A stretch of DNA of 64,000 nucleotides from Glandiceps talaboti (lineage: Eukaryota > Hemichordata > Enteropneusta > Spengelidae), in assembly GCF_964340395.1 (NCBI RefSeq), contig NC_135550.1:4376601-4440600 (forward strand), read 5' to 3'. The notes under the pieces were generated by a model. That model made no database searches. It had not been told where the DNA came from and worked only from the letters and a program-made list of their open reading frames with translations. Each line of letters opens with the position of its first letter. Positions within the stretch are counted from its first letter, which is position 1. The translations under genes and the position numbers were made by a program. Below are positions 1 to 14,649 of this stretch, piece by piece.

Positions 1-518
1 GATGGAAAAGGCGTTGATGGTGATTCGAGCCGACGGTCATATCGATTGGAGTGCCTCCCTAATCATGAATAGCTTTTGCAGAATCGATATTCGATTATTT
101 CCGTTCGATCGTCAGAAGTGCAGCCTCGTTTTTGGTTCGTGGCAGTACCCCCAGTATTACATTGACATGCAGGTCGGCATGGGGGATACAGCATATTTCG
201 TCGATAACGGAGAATGGGACCTGGATGCGTTAGATATTGCACGGAACACATCAATGTACGATCACTTAGACGATCCTAACACACCATTCACAGAAATTAC
301 CGTAACTTTAGAACTTCACCGAAGACCACTGTTTTATGTATTGAACCTGATTGTGCCCTGTGCTCTGATATTTGCCGTTACACTACTAGGGTTCTACCTG
401 CCATGTGATTCTGGTGAGAAAGTGACCCTGGATATAACCATATTGTTGTCACTTACTGTATTTCTACTGTTGGCATCAGAGTTTATGCCACCAACGTCGG
501 ATACAATACCCCTCATAG
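1..518 (+). CDS. Nicotinic acetylcholine receptor-like subunit, exon with Cys-loop, M1 and M2 (5' partial)
   Basis: Encodes part of a pentameric Cys-loop ligand-gated cation channel of the plasma membrane. The reading frame starts at base 2 and is open from the window edge. It holds the Cys-loop (CRIDIRLFPFDRQKC, 13 residues between the cysteines), the following FGSWQY motif, the end of the extracellular domain, M1 (RPLFYVLNLIVPCALIFAV) and M2 (GEKVTLDITILLSLTVFLL) ending in PPTSDTIPLI. The glutamate before M2 is typical of cation-selective members. Loop C has no adjacent cysteines, so this is a non-alpha-type or divergent subunit. The exon ends at 518 before GTAAGA and leaves phase 1. The 5' exons lie outside the window. 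The methionine near base 2 is internal, not a start. Family assignment is secure; the subunit class is inferred. Confidence 0.93.
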
Positions 519-2689
519 GTAAGAAAAAGTATAATTAGTTGCTTACTAATAGTTACTGTAATTACTAATAGATACTTTTACTGTTTACTGGTATTCACTA
601 TGTTTGTTACCAATATGATTGCAATTTACGTCATTAAGTTTACATTCACAGAATCGAAATTAAAAATTGGGAATATTCATAACTCATATTACATTTATAT
701 TAATTATGTATGTAATAAAAATTATTTTTATTATATAATTCACAATATTTTATTCTATGTTATTTTATCATTTTATATAAAAATTACCATGTTAATGAGT
801 TGGCACTTTTATAGTTCAAACTCGGAAGGGTTAGACTGGTTAGAACTTAACTATATATACTGTTCCATCATTATCATTGATAAAATGTAGTCAACAGATT
901 TAGATCTCACTTGGAATCGTTATTTGCTGACCTATAAGAGTGAATTTCTTTGTTATACTTTTGTTATTATCCTCTATATGGGGCGGTCGTTGTGTAGGCC
1001 ATGACGTCAAGGAATGTTATGTATATAACTAATGAACGAGGTTACCAACATAACACTGACAGACACTGAGTAGCACTAAAAATGTCAACGGATCTCAAAT
1101 GTAACTAAATTAGGGGAAATGCAGGCCTGGTTTGGACAACTAATTTAATAAAAAGAATGACTGATAGCTCGACGATGGACTTGACTTGTGAATCTAGAAG
1201 AGCTATATAGCTATCTAACATGATTACGTAGTAACTAAGGAATCGTGTAGTACAGCTCTCAGCATAATAGGTGTCTTTTTTCGCAAAGTGTAGTTTTTTA
1301 AGTAAGGCCAAATTGGCAATTAAATTCCTTTACTAGTAGACCATTCACGCTCCAGACTCAACAAAAAGCCTCAGACATGATTATTAAAATTGTTATGTTA
1401 GAAAGACTGAGCTGAGGTCTCTTCTGAGCAAAAGATGCACTGTTCTTATAGAAAATGTCCTTGGATATCGGTGTCAGATGACTTTCTACTTCCCCTGACA
1501 CTTATAACTGTGTTTTCAATTACGGTTTTCCCATATTTCAAAATGTAAAGATGGACACACAATCAGATCCAAATACACACTTCTTGCCCAAGGAAGTGTA
1601 ATTCAGTGTAATTTGAAGTGATATCATTACTTTCACTAAGAAACAGCACGTCTGTACAGGCTACGTAAAATTCTTAACCCAATTAAAAAAATATGCGTTT
1701 TGTTTCACGGAATTTTGTTTTGTTACTTTATATTACGAATTGATTATTATTGACTTCGACATACAGCATGAAATAGGATGGTGCTCTATCAGCATCTATG
1801 TGTATCAAACTTACGGTTGTATATCATCACATCTCAACAATTGTCTGATTCCTTTAACAACATAGAGCTACTTCTACAAATTATTTGTGAAATATCTGTA
1901 CATCAGGGGATTCTTATAACGGGGTCATGAACTACCTATTTTCGAATTTTTTAAACATAGATGTAAGTATCACCTTTGTGGGAACATTCTTCGAGAGACT
2001 GATTATGTCTTTGTACGTGTTGCTATGGCGATGTTGATTTCACGCGTGCGATGACGTAAGTGTTTATATTGTACACTGTCGATTATATTACATTGTGATG
2101 GAATTTTTTCAGTATGTGATTAGCAATAGCTAAATTGTGGTATTTCGTGAAAAGGAAAATCATTGCTAACGAAATGTCTGGAGGAGTTGTTTTTATTTTG
2201 AAAATGTCACGAGTTATGATTATTCAAGTTGATGTCACGATATCTGTACTCGAATGTACTTTGATAACAAATTGCCTAAAATTAGGAAAGACAAGGATGG
2301 TGGTATAACATGACTTGTATAGGTTTCCTTTGTTCTCATAGCTACGGGGATAACCCCACTGGCATGCATATATGTTACCTACATGTTGTAACAGTTGGGG
2401 ACCGGTAACGGAGCTATCGTTAATTGAGTTTATAGCGGCTTTCGTACTGAGTCAGTTAATAGGTGTATCTCGATCACGACTCGATGGCGTTCACATTCCT
2501 ATGTCATTACAACAATCCTCACCCGAGTATTAAACTCTAGCGATAATTCGTTGATCAAACATCGGCGTTTCTAACATAACCATGGTAATTTACTGTTTTC
2601 ATGCTTACAACTCACGATTACAAAAATGCAATATTTATTTTCTTGATTGACTTTATTAGCTAGGTGATGAGAGACAGCTACAGATGTAC

Positions 2690-2766
2690 AGAGACAGAGA
2701 CAGAGGGAGACAGAGAGATATACAGAGTCATCAGAGATAGATAGACAGTCAGTCTGCCAGTCAGTC

Positions 2767-2833
<67 letters not shown>

Positions 2834-2905
2834 GAAGGGGGGGACAGAGAGGGGAGAGAACAGGGAGAGAGTCGGAGAGCTGGAGGATGGAGAGAAAGAT
2901 AGAGA
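2690..2905. repeat. (CAGA)n microsatellite with purine-rich flanks
   Basis: An uninterrupted tetranucleotide tract runs about 2766-2825. It is flanked by imperfect GAGACA and GGAGA repeats. The Cys/Leu/Ser/Val-rich reading frames across it are artefacts of the 4-bp repeat. Confidence 0.9.
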
Positions 2906-2978
2906 ACACTAACTGAAAGACGTTGCGTTGCCTTCTTTAAATAGTCCATATGCCAATTCAAGTAATAAAATTAAAACA

Positions 2979-4003
2979 GATTTCAACTGAATGCCCCCTG
3001 TAAGGGAATCACTAATTATGCAAATAACTCATTAAACTAAAAAAAAGTATGGTAACAGGCTTTTTTTTGGACTAGCGTGCTTTCTTAGGTTAATGTATGT
3101 GCCAAATTATACGGAATTTGAAGAGTGCTTAATTACTGAATATCGTTCATTATTCAAAATACTCATTAAAGGTAAAACTTGCAGCAACAAACTTCATAGG
3201 ACAGGTGCGTATTATTATGGTTGATATATGTACCATATTATACAAAATTTGAAGCTTGCATTTTTAAGATACAGCCTAGTTACCTAAAATCATTAATTAT
3301 GCAAATTTTTCATTAAAACTGTAAGCTATATCAACAAATGTTATAGTACATACCCGCTTTGTTATGGTTAACGTATGTACTAAATGATATTGAAATTGAA
3401 GTATGCAGTCTTAAGATATAGCCTAATTACCGAAACTCATTAATTATGCAAATTATTCATTAACACTGTAAGGTACATCAACTAACTTTATAGGACATAC
3501 ACAATTTGTTATGGTTAATGTATGTACTGAATTGTATTTAAGTTGAAGTATGCAGTCATAAGATATAGCCTAATTACCAAGAATAATTAATTATGCAAAT
3601 TATTCATTAACACTGAAAGGTACATCAACATACTTGATAGGACATATGTGTTTTTTTTATGGTTAACATATGTTCTAAATTATGTTGAATATGAAGTATG
3701 CATTCTTAAAATATAGCCTAATTACCAAAAATAATTAATTATGCAAATTATTCATTAACACTGTAAGGTGCATCAACAAATTTTATAGGACAAATTTATG
3801 TTTATGTTTAACGAATATACTAAATTATATTGAAATTGAAGTATGCAGTCATAAGATATTGCTTAATTAGTTGATTTCATTGATATGCAAATTTACGTGA
3901 ACAGATCTCGCTCAAAAACTAATCAGGTCTAGCCATTACCCCAAACATTATATGTACTAAATTTCATTATACTTGAGCCCGCCGTTTTTAAGAAAACAGT
4001 GAC

Positions 4004-4050
<47 letters not shown>

Positions 4051-4131
4051 CACACACACAGACGGACACATGACAGACACACAGACAGACATCCCCCTTT
4101 TAATACGTCCCGTACCCTTACGGGAGGTAAC
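2979..4131 (+). mobile_element. Pearl-like repeat element, copy 1 (complete): ~147-bp monomers + microsatellite + hairpin
   Basis: The 5' end (aacagatttcaactgaatg, then a CCCTGTAAGGG-like motif) is shared with copies at 17.7, 33.3 and 49.67 kb. The body is made of degenerate tandem monomers marked by attaattatgcaaat. The clearest anchors start near 3292, 3439, 3586 and 3734, giving steps of 147, 147 and 148 bp, with weaker units on either side. A tetranucleotide tract (about 4004-4048) follows, then ~80 bp ending in the perfect stem CCCGTA/TACGGG with a 4-nt loop (about 4109-4125). Core repeats, then a tetranucleotide microsatellite, then a terminal hairpin is the known architecture of bivalve pearl elements and Helentron-derived non-autonomous elements. 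That assignment is by architecture only; no Rep/helicase is present. Confidence 0.6.
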
Positions 4132-4411
4132 ATGTAGATACGTACCTGGAAAGCCACTAGCCAATTCACGTATGGTAATCATTTGTATTCTTTTCAATCC
4201 ACGTACATGTATAGCTTGAAATAAAGTTTCTGAAACTTTTATACGTGTACACGTGTAATCAACTCTTTGTATAGTCGGACATAGCAGCATCACTAATATA
4301 TAGCTGTAGTTTTTTGGTATTCTTTGTTTAGTTAATCACATACGCCAGCTAGACATACGTCTTATTTGTAGTGTCTGAGCCTTCCTTTATAAAGTTGTTC
4401 CTTATACCGTA

Positions 4412-4413
4412 AT

Positions 4414-4449
<36 letters not shown>
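4412..4449. repeat. (AAT)n microsatellite
   Basis: About 12 AAT units in the nAChR intron. Confidence 0.9.
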
Positions 4450-6213
4450 GACCCGAGTGGACACTTTTCTTAAATCAACTTTATAACTACATGTTTATGA
4501 ACAAATACATCAGCCCATGTGGTCAAATAACCTAACGCGAATCCATAGTTTGGTCATAATCCACCGGAAGCTAAACTATCTATCATCAGGGATTTATAGA
4601 TAAGCCATGTACAGACACACTTTTGTTCAATCCACGGCAGCTACTATGTTATTGCAATTTTCTAGCATAATCCCACTATTCATTTTTCCCGAAGAAGATA
4701 TAGTCGTTGTATGGGTATATTTCAAAAAGTATTGAAATTACTATGGAAACTGATATAATTGAATTTCTAAACTCTAACATTTTGAATAGTGCCATAGTAA
4801 CAATAAGATCAGCACTGTAATGAGTACACACCTTTCTTCGCACACTGTCCATTACATTAATAACATTCCCGTAATGGGAATTTGACAGGAGTACATTTGG
4901 TTATTTGGTTATCCAAAGATATGATTGAACACTAATGAAACATTTTGAATAAATTTGATAGACTTTATTTGATAATCTGCCGACCCAATTAACAAATATT
5001 GCAAAGTTGTAGATCTGAATGCAGAATTACGCCGATCTTGTCATTTTCGGTTGGAACGTATTGGGGTCATAGTTCAAAATGAAAGAGCATACTATTAGCT
5101 GTGATTATGCTAAGAAAATGCAAAATCACAACACTTGAAGGTAATCTAATTAAAGCTGTACTAGCTAGCTGTAACTGGAACTCTTCTGTTTGATATAATA
5201 TTATTATATTGTACACCTTCTGCGATCCAAATTAACCGCGATTTCAACTTATTACTAAAACCATAGACTCCCGACTATAACACTACTTACAGGTATAATA
5301 GATCTCTAATTGATTAATACAATTATTGGACGTTAACAATTTTCAATGAATATACTGTTGGTTGTTTGATCGACAAAATAATTTATTTAGCTAGAGTATG
5401 AATAAGAGCGCATCTTTTATCGCTAGTATAATATTATATATTGTTTTACTGATACAAACAAACAGGGGTCAGTTAAAGTGTGATGTCTGCTGGCAAATAC
5501 AATACGTGGAGTCCTGATCACTGTGTAAACCCTTACTTATCCCAAGTTATCACCAGCAGTTTGAAGTTGACTTATTTGCGTGACACTAGAGTTCACTTTG
5601 GCAACAAATCGTTCGTAAATCGAATGCATTTCTGCTCAGAAACATAGTTTAGTCTGGGCGTCCCTCGGTAACACTAACTATTAGTGTCTGTCAGGTAGGG
5701 CGGGGTCGGGGCGCCCTCACACATCGGTCAACATCTCTCTCGTCACCGGGGAGGGGGGAGCGACACGACGTATCTTCTACTTTCCTAGCTACCTCGCTGG
5801 ATTTTCAAAACGTGGTACCTCGAGATGCTCGCGTATGAATTGGGACGACTTATGCACTGTAAAGACTACACCTAGTAATAAGAGTAATACTATTAAAGTA
5901 ACTTACAAACATTTAGTTGCTTGCCGCAGTTTCTTGTAATCCTGTGTGTCCGATCCCCGAATTCGAAGTGGGTTTCCAATTCCAGGTTTTTGATAATGTT
6001 GAGGACAGAGACTAGTATATACAATGCTCGCAACCCCCCCCCCCATTGGATTTAAGTGAAAATATAAATGGCATAAGTAATGTTACTATAGATATAATAT
6101 AATGTATGTTGCTCAAGTGTATGATAAATTTTATTTGAAAAAAGGAGAAAATGATTAATTATTGCTACATTCTTTAAGTTGCTATCACGTTTGTCATGTT
6201 TGTTCGTTTTCAG

Positions 6214-6869
6214 TTCAATATTACGTTATTACCATGATATTGGTTTCCATGTCAACAGCAATGACTGTGGTCGTCTTAAATTTCTACCATCGGAATCCAG
6301 GTTGGCACGAGGTCCCACCTTGGTTACGACGAGCAGCGTTTGGATGGCTAGGTAAGGCTATGCTTGTTGCCACTGAGCCATCCCCATTCTTGAAGAAAAA
6401 GCGGGGACATGTGAAATACAACCCCGTAGCAGTCAAACGACATAACAACGGAGAATTTTCTCTACGGTCTCTCGATACTATGTCATTGCTCACAAGAGGG
6501 CGCCCTCTTACAAACAAATTTGAGGAAACTAGCTTTGACAATGATGAGGATCACAACCATACGGATACACATGGGGAAACGCAGAAGCGTCATCGTTGCT
6601 GTGGTAACAATCGCCATCTTTGTTGCGTCAACCAGTTGCATCGTTTTGACGTGTGTGTAGATAGTACCAGACAATTATTAGAAATAATGCGTCACATCTC
6701 TTCTCAGTTAGACGACCTAGTGGAAAAATACTCCGATCAGGCACACGAGGAAGAACTTCAGAGGGATTGGAAACAAGTGGCACGGGTCATTGACCGTGCT
6801 TTCCTAATAATATTCATCATTGTCACTGTCTCAACGACTGTCAGCATAATACTTCAGATGCCTCTCTGA
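6214..6869 (+). CDS. Nicotinic acetylcholine receptor-like subunit, last exon (M3, cytoplasmic loop, M4)
   Basis: Begins after TTTTCAG and continues the frame from 518. It encodes M3 (YYVITMILVSMSTAMTVVVL), the conserved start of the cytoplasmic loop (NFYHRNPG), a loop of roughly 150 residues, the amphipathic helix before M4 (DWKQVARVIDRAF) and M4 (FLIIFIIVTVSTTVSIIL), with a stop at 6867-6869. The two exons give 390 residues from the window edge. The loop carries an unusual cysteine cluster with two CC pairs (RHRCCGNNRHLCC), on the cytoplasmic side and so not the ligand-binding vicinal pair. The in-frame ATG at 6162 lies in the intron. Usual family features are complete and no frameshift is seen, so the gene looks functional. 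Confidence 0.93.
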
Positions 6870-7617
6870 AGGATACAAAGCATCATCCTCCGTGTGTGAT
6901 GATAGTATGACCAAGATGAAAAAACTGTGTCTTAAACGTCCAAACGCCTTAACATATCTTAAGACTTTATGGTTTTTCTGTACAATGAGTAGTTATCGGA
7001 TACTGTGACCAAACGTTAACACTAATATCTTGCATTTCTTCAAAACGGCCACATTGAATGTGAAAACACATCATGCCTCCTATACCATGCAAAATAGAAA
7101 GACTGTTTTCAATGATACCATCACAGACATATCATAAAATGTCACGAGTAAAGATGTTAAAAAATTATTTAAACAAATATTTGTATTAATCAAAGTCTGT
7201 GGGTATACATTTTCAGCTCAATTGGTCTGTTAATAGACCCTGCCTTATACCGAGAACGATTAACAGATTACGCAATTATTACCTCACAACTTATCGGATT
7301 TTGAGAGTATGGTTTTAAAGCAGGCTTCAACTATACCAATGGGATGTGAGTCGTTACATTATCTTAATTGACGATACTACCATAGTGGCGTTCAGTGGCT
7401 TGTGTTGTACGTTATGTAGCTAGCTGGCTGGCTGGAAGATAATAAGAATCAGAATCGTAATTTAACATTTAAGTTTGTATATTAAAATGTACTATCACTG
7501 TGTATTATGGTATTAAAGTCAATCAGACCAAAAAGAAATATTTGAATTTCGCAGATATACTTTTTTCCCGATAGTTTTTATTAAATTTACATTTCCTCTA
7601 TATTTCAAAGTTTTAAT

Positions 7618-7619
<2 letters not shown>

Positions 7620-7666
<47 letters not shown>
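7620..7666. repeat. (GT)n microsatellite in the presumed 3' UTR
   Basis: About 23 GT units lie ~750 bp after the nAChR stop, just before an AATAAA. Confidence 0.9.
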
Positions 7667-7669
<3 letters not shown>

Positions 7670-7671
7670 AG

Positions 7672-7677
7672 AATAAA
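7672..7677 (+). terminator. Candidate polyadenylation signal AATAAA
   Basis: The first canonical hexamer on + after the stop at 6869, ~800 bp downstream. No transcript evidence; an ATTAAA near 7511 is an alternative. Confidence 0.3.
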
Positions 7678-8134
7678 TGAAATGATCGTTGAGTACTAAA
7701 CGAATCCAACATGACTGATATATTTCAAGGACATCCGAATTTGTGTCCGTCTCTTATCGATATGTCTCATATTGCCATAACAAAGTTCAGTAGACACAGG
7801 AGCATTAAAAAACTCAACCGATGATGGAATACTTTCCTGAGTGGTTTGAACCAGCTGGTTGGAATACTGTATACTATTCTGAACACATGCGAACTAGGCT
7901 GAACTGCGCAGACACAATACATTCCGATTCCCAAACAGTCGCTATGTTAACAATATGCCAAGTTAGAATATGTCATTCCTACCAGTTGGTTCTAACCAAT
8001 CAAGAAACTATTCCACAAAATGATGGTTTTTAGTACTCACTGAACTCATCAACTATGACAACATACGTCGCATCGATAAACCTTGCTAGAGACGCAAATG
8101 TATGTTGAATTGTTGCCCTGCTATGCTTGCCATA

Positions 8135-8373
<239 letters not shown>

Positions 8374-8428
8374 TACGCTCTGCCACTGCGGTATAGAGCA
8401 CTGTCTTAGCAGATTGATACTCACCGAG

Positions 8429-10740
<2,312 letters not shown>

Positions 10741-10749
10741 CTAACGACA

Positions 10750-10942
10750 AGAATAATAAAATAATATATTTAATCTCATTGTATTTCGAGTGAGTGCTAC
10801 GTCATCGATGACGAATGATTCCCATCGTGTCCGCTGTATCTCTCTGAGCCGATATGAGAGGAGGGATGCAGACATAGGGAAATCATGAGTCTGAGATGAC
10901 GTAGCACGAATGAGAAATACCGGGAGATTATTTATGTATTAT
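10750..10942. repeat. Small MITE-like hairpin
   Basis: The left arm (about 10750-10806) and right arm (about 10895-10942) are imperfect inverted copies. They share the perfect core GTGCTACGTCATC plus GTATTTC and AATCTC blocks. The middle ~90 bp is not palindromic. No clear target-site duplication was identified. Confidence 0.6.
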
Positions 10943-11110
10943 ATGCAAAGACCCACTAACTTATTTCTATTTTGATGACGATTTTGAACTAAAAATATTT
11001 TCAAAATTTATGTTGCACACGCACTAATGTTATAATGAAGTGAAGGGACTCGGTTCTTCATTCACTTTTCAGAATTTAGTCAGCATTGCGACAACTGCCA
11101 TCGCTGCTGC

Positions 11111-11111
11111 G

Positions 11112-11172
<61 letters not shown>

Positions 11173-11200
11173 CACCACTACCACTACTATCATCGTTACA
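11111..11200. repeat. (CTA)n/(CCA)n trinucleotide tract
   Basis: About 18 CTA units grade into CCA and CTA variants, ~120 bp before the ORF1 relic. Confidence 0.9.
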
Positions 11201-11323
11201 ACCATCTATCCGCTTCACTTTTCTACCTTCGTAAAGGTATTGCTTTTCGAAATGTAAGTCAATTTGTTTCTTATTTCTCTGTTTTTTCTCTGAATTTTGA
11301 ACACTTTGGTTGGTGAAACAAAG

Positions 11324-11971
11324 ATGGCCACCTGGCCATCAAACCAAACTTGAGACACCACAGCCAGCTTGTCTCGGAAACATGGGATTAAGTGTTCACC
11401 CATAGATGGAATTAAGGTCGAAACATACGTTGAGAAAATAGTAGAGATTATAGGACCCAGGAATATTATTGCTGCTTTCAGAGCAAACGGAAATGTCTTT
11501 GTTTATTTTGGATCTGTTACATGGGTCGCTACGATGGTCTTGCGTGGATTGACTATCGACGGCACATGGGCAAATGTTGAGGCAATGGCAACAAAGGTCA
11601 TATTATCGGGTGTACCCCCATTTATACCTAATGATACACTAAAAGGAGAACTTTCCCCGTGTGGAAAGATGGTTAGTGAAATGAAAACCATTCCTTTAGG
11701 TTGCAAGAAACAAGAATTGAAACACGTACAGTCATTCAGGAGACAAATATACATACTTCTCCATAACAAAGACGAACTCGAAGGCCATTTACATGTTACC
11801 CATGACAATAAGGTTTACCGTATATATATTTCAACAGATGAATTTAAATGCTTGAAATGTGGAGCATCAGGTCATATACAATGCAACTGCCCCCAAAATA
11901 CTGATACACAAGCAAAGGAAACCAAAAGTCCGGGTAATAACACTCAAACTCCACAAAATTACCAACAATGA
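11324..11971 (+). pseudogene. LINE A ORF1 (nucleic-acid-binding protein), interrupted
   Basis: The likely ancestral start is ATG at 11324, in frame with the long reading frame but followed by TGA at codon 10. The remaining frame is open to 11971. It contains the LSGVPPFIP-like and KHVQSFRR-like blocks of Tx1-group ORF1 proteins and a CCHC zinc knuckle (CLKCGASGHIQCNC; C-x2-C-x4-H-x4-C) near its end. In the family ORF1 binds the element RNA. The frame then stops, and the Asn/Thr-rich tail resumes further downstream in other frames. Confidence 0.75.
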
Positions 11972-13746
11972 ACAACAAGTGACAGAAACAAACGCAAAAT
12001 ACCACAGACAGAATACAAGCAAATAGTGTCACAGATGACATATTTATATTTTCAGTAAACTGAATATTTTAACAACATCGCATGGCCTAGTTTGACTGAA
12101 AGGTCAATAGACTGTCTCAAGGATATTGGATTTAGACCACACAGGATTCCAAGCATACTCGAATACATGAGACGACAGTCTGCATTTCATAAATATCTAG
12201 GATTCATAGTGATCATTCATCAATGTTTTAAATTTACTTTTAGGGTATTATAACGCCCATGAAAACTATATATGGAGTGCATTAATTATTTGGCCATTGG
12301 CCATGCGTTATGTATATTTAGACTTTAAGGACGTCACAATAAAGCACACTGAGACAGGCACTTCAGCTCAGATTTGGCAAGAGGACTTGGCTTCGCGGGA
12401 AGTCAATGAACGAGGCACTATGCTGGGTGTTTGCCTTGATTTCCAGTGTAGATCTTTAAACACTGTGTGTAGTCTGAGCTAATTCCCTTTAAAGTTCAAG
12501 TGTGATCCTGGTACGTACATACAGAAGTTGAGTCAGATATGAGATATGAGAGTTATTCGGGTGTTATTACTTGGTCTATCAGCTGTGTGCGAAGATCAGT
12601 AGTAATAATAGCATAACACACACCACATGCCACAGATGACCCTCAAAACACAAATGTTACCAATAACAACCCCCCCCCCCCAAAAAAAAAACAAAAAAAA
12701 AACACACCAAAAAAAAAACCCAAAACAAAACAAACAAACAAACAAACAAACAAACAAAAAACCAACCAAACAAACAAACAAAAACCAAAACAACAACACA
12801 AAAACGCGTGTTGACACAGGTGACAATGGCCAAACTGTAAACCAAGACATTGATACTATTCAGGGCACTAAAGACGACGCTCTGTTAAACGACAGCAACG
12901 AAACAACATCTGACAGAAACGACACACACGGAAAAACTACGGAAAATATATCAAACTGTAATGACCAAGACACCAACGCTATAACTGACTCTCAAAACAA
13001 AACAGAAAATACCCCATCAGATAACTATGAAATGGCAGAAGACACCACCGACTTACACCACGTTATAAATGACAATAAACGCACCAATGAAATTGAAATG
13101 ATCACTGCAAATGCAAACAACAATTTACACCCGATGAAGAGAGGGTACGAACCCCTCTTTCAACTTTGCCATCACCTCCATCCCTCCCCACCTCTCCCTC
13201 TTCCTTTTCAAGCTCAAATCCTTCTCAACCCCAGTCTTTCTCTCTCTCGATCTTTCCGACTCTTCAATTCCATGCGCTGCGGAACTCTATCCAAATGTTG
13301 ACACCCCATTCGAACAATCTCAAGACCTCTTCATACTTTCCGCACCTTGTACTGACACACAAGATGCTGAACCTACACAGGATGGCGATAACACTGAATC
13401 CACCATGTCTGACGTGTCAGAGCTATCAGTGACTGGTGATAACAGCTCACAACACAGAATCGATAATAACATTCCTACTGGATACCATGCACTCGAAGAA
13501 AATCATTGAAAGGTGTGCTGAGTTCTGTACTGATTTAAAGAAACTCATCTACTGTTTAAAACACTACCGCATGAACGAATCTCTTACAACCGCAGAGAAA
13601 GCAAGAGTATATAAGATAAAAAGTAAACACGTCAAAGTAAGCAACCTGACAACAAAGAAATCTCCATAAACCTCTTCCAATTTTCTGGGTTATCATGGAA
13701 CGACAATGCATTATATTCTTCTTTTCTTTAATCTTAATGGCGAGCT

Positions 13747-14283
13747 GGTATAATTGCAATTCTGCTTACACCTAACAGCAATACTGAAATCTTATCAACA
13801 GATGAAGTCATAAATAGTAGACTCTTGCACGCTCATGTACGAGTCAATGGTGATCCAATTCACTGTATTAATATGTATGCACCTAACAATGGTAACGAAA
13901 GACTACAAGTCTTCCTGAAATTAAAACAATTCTTAAATGACTTGAATGATGACCCAATAATTCTTGGAGGTGACTTCAATTGTACGACAGAGCCAAAAAT
14001 TGACCGTACAAGCCAACAAGAACAAGACATTCTTACTTCACTCAGCCTTAACACAATTCTGCATCTGTATCACCATGGCAACATAAAACAATACACAAGG
14101 CAGAATGACCACAACACTACAGCTGCTAGACTTGACAAAATGTACATACCTAAACACCTGGCCACACGTATACATACTGCAAAAATTTACACAGGATCAC
14201 AAGCCTTCACAGCTAGATCACTCTTTGGTGAAAATAAAAAAAAACACCTCCCCTATCTGGTGGTAAAACACGGAACTTCTTGA
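13747..14283 (+). pseudogene. LINE A ORF2 endonuclease domain fragment
   Basis: Exonuclease/endonuclease/phosphatase-fold motifs are visible: INMYAPN, ILGGDFNC and a C-terminal RLDKMYI. The N-terminal third with the first catalytic Asn/Glu motifs is missing or unreadable. The family function is to nick target DNA for target-primed reverse transcription. The frame closes at 14283, and the linker to the RT domain is frameshifted. Confidence 0.8.
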
Positions 14284-14649
14284 AGACAAAAAAATGTGTG
14301 AACTCATCGAAGAGTTTAATATGGACCCAACGGAAAAAATAAAAAGACAAACTTTCCAAAAATACAAGATTGGTGGGACATAGGAAACAACAAAATAAAA
14401 TGGTTGACTCAGTAATATTCAACACAAAAACACCAGTCCTTCAAAAATGATCAAAAGAAAATCTTGAACGTGAATTAAAAGAAATCGAACACATGATCTC
14501 TGATACAACACACACAGACTCAAACCTCAAGAAAGTGACACTTCTACAGGCTTTTTGTCCAGTCTCGAAAAATAAAAGAACAGTCGCAAATGTAGCTACG
14601 ACGCAGTGATCAATCAATATCCACAGACCAAACAGAAATCCGCAAACAC

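Larger units (their letters stand above)
519..6213 (+). other. Intron of the nAChR-like gene
   Basis: The donor GTAAGA at 519 and the acceptor TTTTCAG ending at 6213 join phase 1 to phase 1 and give the expected family sequence across the junction (...TIPLI-V-QYYVITMI...). The intron contains a CAGA microsatellite, one complete pearl-like repeat (2979-4131) and an AAT tract. The rest (519-2690, 4450-6160) is AT-rich with no coding or structural signal I can support. Confidence 0.85.

Noticed and set aside
6162-6213. ATG at 6162 as start of a separate protein
   Set aside because: It lies in the intron; the acceptor at 6211-6213 and the match to M3 show this is an internal exon.
12627-12850. 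Lys/Asn/Gln-rich frame as a host gene
   Set aside because: It is poly(A)/CAAA low-complexity sequence leading into the LINE A ORF1 tail.
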